From positions 76,222-140,221 of the forward strand of contig BDDC01000023.1 of assembly GCA_001662425.1 (NCBI GenBank): a stretch of DNA of 64,000 nucleotides, given 5' to 3'. The first letter of the stretch is position 1. The number at the start of each line of letters is the position of its first letter. A model generated the notes under the pieces. That model had not been told where the DNA came from. It searched no databases and saw only the letters and a program-made list of their open reading frames with translations. Shown piece by piece: positions 21,445 through 33,200 of the stretch. This stretch comes from Chlamydomonas sphaeroides. Taxonomy: Eukaryota > Chlorophyta > Chlorophyceae > Chlamydomonadales > Chlamydomonadaceae. A program made the position numbers and the translations under genes.

Positions 21445-24400
21445 TCAAGAGGCCGCCGGCCGCGCCAGGCCGTGCCGCGTGACGCCCACCAGCTCCTCAC
21501 CCACCGCTCCCAGCAACCGCTCGGCCAGCTCCGCCGCCGCGGCCTGGTCGGAGCCGCGCACCTCGAGATAGTACTTGAGCTTGGGCTCCGTGCCTGCAGG
21601 TTGTGCGCGTGGTTGGCGTGTGAGGTGAGGGGCCGGGGCCGTGCCCGGGACAGGGTGGCAGATGGCATCGCCGCGTACCACACATGCTGGCGCGTGCTCG
21701 TAGGTGCTGCACCAGCCCACACCGCCCGGCCGTCCTTGGGCCCCAGGGCCCGGAACAACCCCAGTCTCGCACCTGAGGCGCGCAGCGTGAGTGTGGCGCC
21801 TCCCTGCAGCGTGTAGGTGATCATCATGTCGCCAGGCAGCCACGGCAGCACTGCGGCGCGGTCGGGCGTGCTGGTGTCCAGGCCCGTGCCTGCGGGCCGG
21901 GAGGGAGGGCAGAAGCGGAGGCGGTAGCTGCTGCGGTCGTGCCTCCTCCTGCCACATCGCAGGCCCCGCCTTGCCGCCTGTGCCCGAGCTTTGAGAGCCC
22001 CGCCAGAGGCACCCGACGCAAGCATGAGCGCGGTGGTGGTGGGCTGGAGGGGCTGCAGCACCAATGCCGCAACCCGATAGGGCCGCTGCTGTCCTGGTCC
22101 TCCTGCCGGCCGCCGGCCTCCTGCCGCCGCGCCAAACATCACCGCCACAGCCGCCTCCTCCCCACCCTGCCGCCGTGCCACGTACCCAGGTCCCGCACGT
22201 GAGCGACCGCCACGCCCGCGATGCTGCTCGCGTACGTCGCCTTCGCGCCCGCCGCCTGCGCCGCCGCCGCGCCGCCGGCCGTGGGCACGGCCACTCCGCC
22301 CCGCAGGCCGGCGAACACGGCGCGGCTCTTGGCGGGCGTGTCCGCGATGAAGTAGCCGGCGCGGTACTCAAAGTAGCCGTACTGGGGCGAGGGGTGTGCG
22401 GGGAACGGGGGTGGGAGCAGGGACATCACCAGGGGGTCACATGCGGAGTTGGGGTTGGGAGCGGGGCCCGGAGCGGGGGCGGCAGGTTGTGGAGTGTGGG
22501 CTGCGGTCTCAACCGCAATGGTCCGGCCTGGCCCGGCGCGGTACTCGTGACTGGGGTCAGGTGTAGGGAACGCCACGTGGAGGAAGGGATATTTCTCGCA
22601 TGCACCACGGCCGTACGACAGGGCACGACATGCCGAGCCCTTCGGCCAGGGGCCTTGATTGCGGCGTACGGCCGTACCGCAAGCGCCCAGAGCACCCGCC
22701 CAACTGTCTTGCGGGGCAGACCCCGCTCCCCTGTGCTGCACCTTGCCGTACAGCTGCCGCAGCAGCCCGTCCAGCGTGCCCCCGCTGCCGTACACGTGCG
22801 CCGCCAACTCCGTGAACACGGCGGCGGCCGAGATGCCGTCCTTATCCTGGCAATGGGCCGGCCGGGGGCAGGCAGGGAAGGAGGGGTGAATAGCGGGCGG
22901 CCCCCGGCGAGGCTGTGGGGCAGCAGCGCTCCCGAATACGTGGCAAGGGGCAGCCCCTCGCGCCCTCGTATCACCCTCGTCCACCCAGTCTCACCCGGTA
23001 CATGGCCCCCAGCATGAAGCCAATGGCCTCCTGTGGGCGTCAGCCGGCGGCAGGTGTTGTAGCGTAACGGCACGTAACCGTGACGTGACCGCTCAGCTTC
23101 TATCATGAAGTTACAGCCCATAAGCTGTAACCAGACTATAGAGAGTGAGACTCTATAGATACGATTGAACGGAGCATTGGTTCGCACAGGAAGTTGTGCG
23201 GGCATGCTGGAGTTCATACGGCGTAGTGCCCTGAGATTGGTGTCCGACTGGGGAACCGTACGGCATGGCCGGAGTGTCCTTAGCGGGCCCTATAGAAGCG
23301 TTCTCGCCGGCAACTGCTGGAACAAGTTACCAGAGCAGCAACTCTGTGGACTCTGTTGCTTGGTCATGCAAGCCTAGAACATTCGTTCTCTATCCTTCAA
23401 CAGCAGGGGAGCAGAGGTTTTCAACCATAGGCAGGCAGGGGAGCAGATGAGGACGGCACGGCAGCGGGCAAGTGGTCAAGGGAGCCCGGCCGCCGCCACC
23501 CCCACGGCCCAACAATCCCTTTGCTCGCCTCGAACGCAAAGAGCACCGTGGCCCCATGCTGCCGCTCCAGCTGCAGCGCGGTGCTGCCCAGCCACTTGAA
23601 GCCGGTGAGCGTCTCCACAAAGGTGAAGCCCTCGGCGGCCGCCATGGCCGACAGGAACTTGGAGGACACGGCGGAGGCCAGCATGACGCAGGAGGCCGCG
23701 GGGACCTAGGGGAGGAGGGGAAGGAACCGGAGGGCAGCACGCGGAATGGGGCCCGGGCAGGCCATGCTAGGAGGAAGGGGGGCCGGGAGCAGGGGTCAGG
23801 GTTGGGCGGAGAGGCTCGGCGGACGCCGGTACGGCTTTGCGGGAGGCGGAGGTGCGAGGGGTTCCGCGAGTCGTTGGGATGGCGGTGGGAGGGCCGCACC
23901 TCGGGGTGCTGCGCCAGGTGGTTGGTCCACACCCAGTGCGCCAGCAGCGCGCCGATTTCGTTGCCTGTGAACGTGCGCCAGCCGCCGGGGCTGGCCGCGC
24001 AGCGCTCCGCCACCGCCAGCCGGTCCGCGTCTGCGCGGCGCACGGGTCCGCACACGCCGGCGCCACCAGAGTCAGGCGCGTGCGATGCCAGGCGCGGCGG
24101 TGGCAAGGCCACCAGGCCACCACCACACCAGGCCACCACCACACCAGGCCACCACCACACCAGGGAGGGGTGCGCAGCCGTGCGCATGGGCACACTCGGA
24201 GCGCCCAGAAGCAGCAGCATCAGCAGCCGGCCGCTGGTCCCCTCTGGCACACACCTGGGTCGTTGGCGATCACCAGCCGCGCGCCCCGCTGCGTGCCTGC
24301 GGCGGTAGTTGCCGTGACAGGGGCATGTCGCAGCGCGCCATGCACCCGTAAGAGGGGCGGTGGGCTCAGGGGCTGCTGTGTGCGCCCACGTGTCCCGCCG

Positions 24401-26844
24401 TCAGCCCTGCCGGCCAAGACTGCTTCATGCCCCGCCCGGCCGCACCCTCCGCAAAGGCCAGGCTCCAGGTGCCTTTGCCTTCCTCGGGGTTGGGGAAGAC
24501 CACGGTGGGGAACTCCGGGTCGGGGTGCCGCTGCTGCTCCACGATGGCCGGCCGCGGCAGGTCCATTACCTGGGGCCCGGGGGAGCGGAGGGCAGGAGAG
24601 GCCAGGGGCGAGCCGTGCTCTGGCATCCTGACTCGGGGCGACGGCCCCACTAGCTGCAGGGACTCGGCGGACGCGGCAGCGGCCAGCCTGACTCGCGTGT
24701 GGCGGACCCCCAGGCGTTTGATCGCCCTGTCCAGTTTCTCTGCACGCCTTGCATGAAGGGTCACCACTCTTTTACGAGAACCCCAAGGACCAGTGCGGAC
24801 GCGGTCGCGCACCCGGAACGCCTCGACCAGCGCCTCCGCGCCCACGCCGTGCAGCGGCGTGTACACGGGCACGCCCAGGGCGGCCAGCGCCGCCGCGCGC
24901 TGCGGGCCCTCGCGGGCCAGGTAGCGCATCCCCGCCAGCCGCGCAAAGTAGGCCGAGGACACTGCGAGGGCCCAAGGGCAAGCCAGGGGCCCGCAATGGG
25001 GCTCAGTGGGGGGTTGCGGTGGCGTAATCGGGGGAACAGTGAAACGCCGGCAACTGCTGGGCAGGCGATGCGGGCCACAGGCTTGACAGCCCGGGCGTCG
25101 CTGGGGCACAGGAAGGGCCGCATTGTGAGGCCCCCCGACCGCTCGCCTCACCCGTGTCCCATGGGTCGCTGACGAGCGGGTCGGCTAGCAGCTGCTGCTC
25201 GCCCGGCAGCTGCCGCCAGGGCTCCAGGTTAGCCTCGATGGCGGCCGCGATGCCGGCGTCGTGCGGCGGGATGATCTGGCAGCCGTTGCCCCAGTACACC
25301 TGATCGCAGCCGGAGGGCAAGGGTGGGGGCGCGCAGGGGAGGGCGCTCGGTGGCTGCAGCGTGCCCAACGCTGGGGGCCTCGGAGCCGGCCAGCGCCTGG
25401 TCGCGGCCGTGCGCCGGACAGCTGCCGGAGCGTGTGCGTCGGGAGGTCTGCGGGCGCGTGAGCTGCTGCTTGCACTGGGGCCCCGGAGGCCCCGCCACCG
25501 CAGCCCGCTGCTCGCCACACACTGCCCGCAGCTGGCGGTTGGGGCAAGCGACCAGCGGACCAGCAGCCCTGCAGGTATTGTTCCTGGCGCCGTAGAGGTC
25601 CGTGCCATGGAGAGTCGTCGCCGCCAGTCACACCACCCCGTCCCACTTGCCGTACCTTGTACCCGTTGTACTCCTGGCGGGGGAGCAAACGTAGCAGGCG
25701 GTCAGGCGGGGGTATCGTGCAATGCGCGCCGCCCACACACCTCTGCCTCAGCGGCACGCCGCCCCCGCTTGGCACCTCCAACCAGAGTCCAGCGCAGCGG
25801 CATGGCCCCGCCATGCGCACCTTGGGGTTGTGGGAGGCGGTCACCATGACGCCCGCGGCCGCGCCCAGCTCCGCCACGCCTGCTGCCACGAAGGGCGTGG
25901 GCACTAGCCGCCGGAAGAGCGCCACCTTGACGCCGTCCGCCGCGAACACGGCCGCTGTGATGTGCGCAAACTCGCGCGACCCATACCGCCCGTCATAGCC
26001 TGCGGGCCGGCGAGGAGTACACAAGCTTGTCGCGGCCTCGGCGAGGCTGCCGGTGGGGCAGCAAATGTGTGCGCGTGCGGCTCGGGGCGCGTTGGCAACC
26101 AGCGCCTGACGCAGCCACCGGGCCACCGGCGGGCCTCCCAGACCATTTATAGCTGAAGGCTGATGGTGGTGCCCAAGATCATGTGGCTTGGTTGGTTGAG
26201 TTCCCACGATGCAAAAGGCTCTTGCGTCGCGAGCGCGCTGCCCCGCTGCCCAGCTGCCCCGCTGCCCCGCTGCCCCTCACGGCAGACGGCACGCACCCAC
26301 GACGATGCCGCCCGCCGCAAGCTGCTGCGGCGCCGTGGCCTGCAGGTAGCGCAGCAGGCCCTGCGCCGTCTGGCGGACCACCACGGCGTTCATGCGGGAG
26401 GTGCCGGGCCCCAGCTTGCCGCGCAGGCCGGCCGTGCCTGCGCGTGTAGGCGAGATGGCGTCGTGGCCATGGGACTGCTCAATGGGTAAGGTATGGGTCT
26501 GCACTGCACAGCAGGTGCAGGCCGTGTTGCGTGCACGGGGAGATGTGTGCAGGATCGCATCCTCCTGTGCCCGGCGCACCGAACTCCAGTCTTGAGCCCA
26601 GGAGCTCGAAGAGGTCATCATACTTGGCGGCACTGAACAGCTGCTCGATGCTCGCCCGCGAGTCCGCATCGGTGTCCCAGCGCTTCCAGCGCTCGACCAG
26701 GGGTGACACCTCGTCGGCCGTGTGCGCGGCGTGTAGGAGCCGGGGGCGTGCCGTGGTGCGCTGCGCCGCTGGCGATGGCACGGGCGATGGTGCCGATCGG
26801 CGAGGGCACGCTGCAGGGTAGCGCCCTCGCAGCGCGCGCTGCAT
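21445..26844 (-). CDS. PGM2: Phosphopentomutase/phosphoglucomutase, PGM2 type
   Basis: Interconverts ribose- or glucose-1-phosphate and the 5/6-phosphate through a phosphoserine. Exons, 5' to 3': 26844-26580, 26437-26297, 25999-25821, 25673-25656 (18 nt), 25299-25152, 24961-24813, 24569-24446, 24296-24255, 24030-23900, 23705-23529, 23030-22995, 22846-22742, 22381-22186, 21889-21773, 21593-21445; 658 residues, exact codon sum. Key motifs: LEFGTAGLRGKLGPGTSRMN, the phosphoserine loop TASHNPKEYNGYK (Ser codon 25833-25835), the metal loop DPDADR, ETLTGFKW with FAFEEAIG, and the C-terminal phosphate loop RASGTEPKLKYY. The FAFE|EAIG junction uses a GC donor. The first roughly 45 residues are Arg/Ala/Ser/Pro-rich and may be an organelle-targeting extension. 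The start is the first in-frame ATG. Confidence 0.95.
23036..23420. other. AT-richer segment with hairpin inside PGM2 intron 10
   Basis: This part of the intron 23528-23031 has a visibly different composition from the rest of the gene. It contains a perfect 8-bp inverted repeat, CTATAGAG/CTCTATAG, with a 7-nt loop (23136-23158). No ORF or terminal repeat is recognisable. It may be an old insertion. Confidence 0.4.
24111..24164. repeat. 16-bp tandem repeat in PGM2 intron 8
   Basis: Three exact copies of ACCAGGCCACCACCAC plus a partial fourth, within the intron 24254-24031. Confidence 0.9.
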
Positions 26845-27270
26845 GGCCGATGCTTGCAGCAGGTGAGCCAAGAGCAATCAAATGGTTCTTGGGCTTATGC
26901 AAGGCTAACTCGAACAAGAGAGAAACCCTATGAGGTTGGACTCTGTTGTCGTGCCACTAAAGCTGCCTTTGTATATACCTCACTGCGCTGTCTTGACGCC
27001 AATTATGGATGGGTCAAGGCGCAATCCGTCGCCGGACTGCGAACCCGTGCCTTTCCTACTGAGCGCTCGATTGTTATTGTAATATGCTATACACGCCGGT
27101 GTCTCTTTCACAACTACTTGAAATCCAAGCGCGCACGTGAGCCCCTTACGGACAGACCACCTCTGCCATAACCGGCCGCGGCGCTAGCTTCGGCGGCAGC
27201 CATGACAGCGACATATTTCCTCATTGCCTTAAATTGCGCTCCCCACGCATAGCGCATTGCTGCTGTGGTA
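26845..27270. promoter_or_regulatory. Divergent intergenic region between PGM2 (-) and K+ channel (+)
   Basis: About 425 bp between head-to-head starts, with a noticeably AT-richer core at 26880-27130. It should hold both promoters. No motif assigned. Confidence 0.5.
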
Positions 27271-30200
27271 ATGCGTCTCGCGGCCGTCGCGCCGGACTCC
27301 AGCGTCCACAGCGTCGTGGAACACCCCCATAAGGTGCAATTGAAGGTGAGGCTCGGTGTCCCCTTAGGGCAGTCGGTCGCGTCCCTCGGCCTGCCATCTA
27401 GCCAGCGGCCCCATGCGCCCCACCGCGCTAGCTCCGAGCCCCCTGCCTGCCCCAAGTCGTCACAGACCGTGCACCCTTGGCCCTACCAGAGCTCTACGGG
27501 GCGCCAGGACACAGCTCTCGGCTGGGCTGATGAGGCGTCCAGCACGCACGAGCTCAAGCGGCCTAGCGATGTTGACAGCATCGGCGCGGAGCTGCCCAGC
27601 ACGGGGCGGCACTCTGCCACCTGGGCCCCCGCCGCTAAGAAGCCAACTGGACCAACGGATAAGGCCACCGCTAGGGCCATGACGGTGAGACTACGGCCTC
27701 TATTATGATGCAAGCGGAGAGCGTGGTGTCAAGCAGGCCGGTGGCCCGGCCATGCGGCTCTCGTGCAGCGTGGTAACGATACCCTGGCCCTGTCAACCGG
27801 CCCCGCACCCGCCCGCAGCTGCGACGCGGCACGGGCTCCTCGGCAGCAGCCGCGGCCCTGGCTGCCGCCAGCGCCGCTGACCAAACACACCAGACGCTCT
27901 CAGCCTCGCCCGGCGGCCCCGGCGGCCCGACCCACATCACCGGCCAGACGCCGGCGCTCCAGCGGCTGGGCCATAGCCTGCTCATCCACCCCTCCTCCCG
28001 CGCCTACCGCCGCTGGTGCGTCTCCTCACGCCAGCCCTCACCCAGCAACTTCCCCTAGCTACACCCACACCCTCTGCCACGCTGCGCCGCTCTCGCAGCG
28101 CCATGCTCGTGTTACCCGCCGCCATGCACCACGCGCTGATAGCCGTACATAGCACCATGCCGTACATCCGTATCTCGCGACATGCCCTTCGCGACTCAGG
28201 TTCTTCTTCTCGGTAGCTGTGTCGCTGCTGGCGGGATGGCTGGAGCCGTACAACATGGCGTTCGGCAGCAGCAATATGCTGCGGTGCGTGGGTCCCGGCT
28301 GTTTGGTTCAGGTAGCCCCAGGGGTAGCCGTGTGTGCATCCAGACTTGATGCTCGCAGCTAGTAACCAGATGAGAGTTTGCGTACCGTACCCAGGCTGCC
28401 GCTGTATGTCGGCGGGCGCTCTGGGGAGCCCAGGGGGCCTGCGGTTGCGCTAGCAGACGGCTGCTAGACAGCCCTCGCATCTTACATTTCTTACATCGAC
28501 ACGTTGATGTTCGACCTCGATAGACTCTACGGACTCTATCTACTCCGATCCAACGGCTGCTAGACCTGGGCACACCCGCGTCTTGCTGCGGGCTCTTGCG
28601 GGCGCGCGTGGACGCATGGGGCACGTTTCGGCGCAGACCTGGGCAGCACGGGCTGTGCCAGCCGGTGCCCCTCGCCTGCTGTTCCCCTCGCAGCGACAGC
28701 CCGCTCGGCTTCTGGGCCTGGTCCGAGTACCTGGCAACAGGTGCGCAGCCGGGGCGCAGGGGCCGGGTCCGCAGGGCGGTGGGCGGGCGCTGCGTGGCCC
28801 TGCCTGGCTGCTCCGCATGCTCCCGTGGTGGCCGCTGCATGCCAGGCTGCCCACACCCAGTAGCATGCGGAGGCCGGCTCGACAGGCAGCAGGCCGTAGC
28901 CCCACCGCCAGCAGTCGCCTGCCGCTAGCCCAGGCCGCCAGGCAGGCCTCGGCAACAAGCCGGCCCCATCCGCCCTGCCTCGGTGCAGTCATCTTCACGG
29001 CCGACCTGCTCGCCAAGTTCTGTGTGGCGTATGTGGACGCCGAGAGCGGCATGCTCGTCACCTCCTACCGCCGCATCGCGTGGCACTACGCGTTCAGGTG
29101 CGCGCGGTGGCGCTGGCAGGAGGCGGCAGGAGCGCGAGCAGGGCGTCGTCGCATACCAGGGCGCACAGAGCTGCCTCGCGTTGTGTGTGGCGCCTTGTGC
29201 GTGCCTCGCAGCCTGTAAAGCTAGCGCTGCAGGTGCAGGCGAGGCCGCGGCTACGCCAAGTTCAGCCTGACCCCTGACCCTGACCCTGACGCTGACCCTG
29301 GCCCCTGATCCTGTGCCCTGTGCCCTGCTTTCGCCCGTCTTGCCGGCCCCATCCCCACAGCCACAAGTTCGCTTGGGACCTGCTCTCCGCCGTACCCCTG
29401 GATTGGGTGGTTATCGATGTAGTGCAGGTGTGGGGTGGGCATCTGCGGGGCCCACCTATTACGAGGAAGCACTCAGCACCAAACAGCGAAGTGGCGTAGC
29501 CCCTCCCAGCGCGCAAACAGGCGGGCGGGGCGCTCGTGCTATGCCGCGGCTGCATGGACGTCGGCGCACGGCGCTGCCGGCCCCGGCTGCGCTACGCTGC
29601 GCCAAACAACGACCAACGTGACTGGTCGCCGCTGCTCGCAGGCCTCGGGCGCGTCGCCGCAGACGGTGGCGGGCGTCTCCTTCATCAAGATGGTCCAGCT
29701 GGTGCGCCTGCGTGTGTGCCTCGTACAGCTATATGATCATGTTATGGTGCAATAACTTGCTGAGCAGGTGGTGCGGCCGCCCGACATGCGCATGTCTGCC
29801 CTGCAGCTCGCGCAATCTGACGCCGGATCCCCCGCCCCCGGATCCGGCTGCGCTGCGTGCTCGGTCCTTACCATCCTACTCCGCTTGCTCGCGTCCGCAG
29901 CGTCTCTGTCAAGCGCCCTCCCCTCGCGCTCACGCGACCGCCGCTTGCACACCCCAACTAACTCAACCCGGCCCTCCCGTCCCCAGGTCCGGCTGTACCG
30001 CGTGTTCGAGTTCTTCGCTGACCTCGACTATTCGTTGGCGCTCAGCCAGGGCACACTCATGGTGGTTCGCAACACATGCTACGCCCTCTACGTCACGCAG
30101 TGAGAATACCGGTAGCCGTTCGCTGCCGGCGACGCGTGTGCCGCACCACCGCCCACAGCGCCGCGATGCAGCCGCGCTGGCATGCGGCATGCGGCATGCG

Positions 30201-33200
30201 GCGCACGAGGGGCAGGGGGCTGGCGACATCATGACCCGGTGTCTGTTTGGTGTGCCCCTGCCCCTGCCTCCATCCCGCCTTGGCAGCTGGGCGGCCTGCA
30301 TGTTCTACCTGCTGGCCCAGGTATGGTAGGCGGCGCTCCTGGATGTACAACGCATGTCGTACACTGTACATGTGAGATGATGGCCCATCGCCGACACGCT
30401 CTGCCCGCTGGCCCCTAGGTGGAGGGCCTGTCGCCCGAGTCGTGGGTGGGCCGCAACGCGGAGCGCTTCTTGCATCAGCCCGCGTACCGCAAGGTGGGCG
30501 GTGCGCGGAGGAGCAGGCTGCAGCAGGGGCTGGGCGGGCATGGCTGCATGGCTCCTCATCAAAGGGGCCTTCCGCGGCCGTGGCCTGACCTGCCCCGGCC
30601 TCTGCCGCACCGCCGCCAATGCCCTCGTGCGCAGTACCTGCTGTCGCTGTACTTTTCCGTCAGCGCCTTCACGGGCCTAGGCGACGGCTCGCTGTACGCG
30701 TCCACGGTGCCCGAGGCCGCCTTCATGATCGTGTACCTGTGAGCGGGCGCGTCGAGAAAGCTGCATGTGGGGCCTTACTTGCTCTGGGCGCGGCTGCCCC
30801 CGACTAGGCTGCCCGTGCTGCGCCAACCAGCCGTCCTGGGCGTCTCGACACCGCAAGCGTGCCAAACCCAACTCCCACCCCCTCTTCACCCAGCCTGTTC
30901 AACCTGTTCCTGGGCGCCTACATCCTGGGTACCGTGACCATGCTGGTGGTGAAGGGCGACGAGCGCTCCAAGCAGTTCCGCGACCGCATGTTCTCGCTGG
31001 CGGAGTTCAGCAAGAACAACGACCTGCCCCAGGTCAGAGCACCCCTTCGGAATTCTGCACCAGCGGCAGTGGGGCGGGGGCGGCCGCCTGAGCCATCGCG
31101 GACCTGGCGCCTAGGTTCCGTGCCTCTGGCCCTGCCCGCCGCGGCCTCCCTGACCGCGCTGCCGCCTGCTTGGTGCATGCTGCTCCGCCCCCTCAGCCGC
31201 TGCACTCGGCGATGCAGGAGCACCTGGAGGTGACCTTCCACTCGGAGGGCGCCAGCGATGAGCAGGTGCGGCTGGGCGGCTGGGCGGCTGGGCGGCTGGG
31301 CGGAGGCAAGGCCGTCTGCCAGCACCTCGGGGGTATGTGTGCTGTGTGCGTCAGGGCTCCCAGCAGCAGGAGGAACCAAAGCTAGTCCCGTGGTGACGGC
31401 CTCGGGATCGCTTGCGCCCAGCCACGAGGCGCCTGCCGGCAGCTACGGTAGCGAGCCGGGGCTTGGGTTGCGGGCGTCGGGCTAGTCCTATGGCCCGGCC
31501 GGCTGACGCCACGGGTTGTGCACACGGCATGTTCATGCCGTAACCGGGTGGCTGCTGCCGGTCGTGGCCGCAGGTGCTGGGCATCTACCCCACCACCATC
31601 CGCCGCAAGGTGCTGCGCCACCTGTACCTGGCACCCGTGCGCGGCTGCTACCTGTTCAAGGGCTGCAAGCAGCGCTTCCTGGACGCGCTGCTGGCGGCGT
31701 CGCGTGTGGAGCTCTTTATGCCGGGCGTGCAGCTGCTGGCCGAGGTGCGACAGCTGGCGGGCGGGCCCCGCGCTCTGGGATGCGACGTAGCGGTGGATGC
31801 GAGGTAGCAGTGGATGCGAGTCTGCTCCGGCGGCGGAACCTCTGCACGGGCGGCTCCCGGTGCCCACGCGCGATACCATTTCGTTTCACACAGTGGCGCA
31901 CGTCGATGTGACATCTTCCGTCCTCATGCCCTGCGCGCAGGGCGACAACGTCACCGAGCTGCTGGTGCTGGTGTCGGGCGAGGTGGCGGTCAGCCAGCAC
32001 CGCTTCAACACCACCGCCGCGCTTGCCATGTGGGCGGGCGGCGCCGGTGGCGGCCCCGGCGACGCGTCCACGCACAGCGCCAAGTCGGCCGATGAGTCGG
32101 TGCGGATGGGCATCGCAGGTGCGCCTCCCTCCCACCCTGCCGCCAGCGCCCCTGCTCACATCGCGCTGTGCAGCTCGGGTTCGCTTGCTGCTGCGCGCCA
32201 ACGCCTGCCGCGCCATCACCACAGGCCGCCTGCGCTCGCGCTTCGCGTCCAAGCCCTCGGGCTCCGCCGCCGGCAGCAGCCCCGCGACCTCCGGCCTGCC
32301 GCCCGGCGCGGGCTTTGCCGCCGACGCCTCGGCGCACGGCTCCTCGGTGCACAGCGGCTCGGCGCTGGGCGCGTTGCCGGGGTCCGAGGAGGTGGACATG
32401 CGGTCGGCGGGCTGCGCGCTGGCGGAGGTACCCTTCTTCACAGGTGTGAGCGGGCCTTGCTGAAGACGGCGGCCCCCGCAGCACAACCTGATGTCCGTGG
32501 CCGGGCTGAGCGCGCAAGCATGCGTCGTCCGTTGGCGCCGCTGACCGGCCGGGAACTGACCAGCAAGAGCCATGCAACGCAAGTGCTAGTGCGCTGCTGG
32601 ACGCCCGCGCCCCTCGGTGCCCCGCGGTGGCTGTGCCCCGCAGACGTGCCGTCGCATGAGGCCGCCATGAGCACCACCGTGGTGCGAGCCCTGTCGCTGA
32701 GCAAGGCAGCGTGGGAGATCCTGGTGGACCAGGTACGGCCACTGGGACCGCTAGCGTCTGCGGCGACACCCACAGCTGCCGTCGCGTGTGGGGCCAAGCT
32801 TCTCAGCAAGCCAGCCGGCCGCGCGCTCTCCCGCGCCACCCCAGCTGCCGGCCCTGCTGCTATCACTCCATTGCCGCATGCCCTCCGCGCCCTGTCCCCG
32901 GCCCCGCACTCCGCCCCGCAGTTCCCGCAGCAGGCGCGCATCGTGCTGCAGAACCTGCAGCTGCGGCACGAGGCCGACCTGACTTCGGCGCTGCATGAGG
33001 CCGCCATGCGCAGCCAGCTTAGCGCCGAGCAGCTGGACACCGCACTGGCACTCATCAAGGCCAGCGACGGCATCGACAGCGTGGACCCGGGGCTGGTGGC
33101 GGAGACACGAGGTAAGGGCGGGGCAGGGCAAAGACGGGGCGGGGCGTTGCTGGCTTGTCGGGGGTGGGCAGGCTTGGGGCTGGGCAAGCGGGGCGCTCGG

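Noticed and set aside
23524..23529. GT donor 15 bp downstream in PGM2 exon 10 instead of the GC donor
   Set aside because: It keeps frame but would insert five residues into the invariant FAFEEAIG core. The GC donor gives the family sequence exactly.
26990..27065. Minus-strand GGGTTCGCAGTCC resembling a tRNA T-arm
   Set aside because: The flanking bases do not form a T stem, and no D arm, anticodon arm or acceptor stem can be drawn.
27483..27713. Minus-strand frame with a signal-peptide-like start
   Set aside because: It overlaps the tentative second exon of the K+ channel in antisense, and no downstream exons or family match were found.
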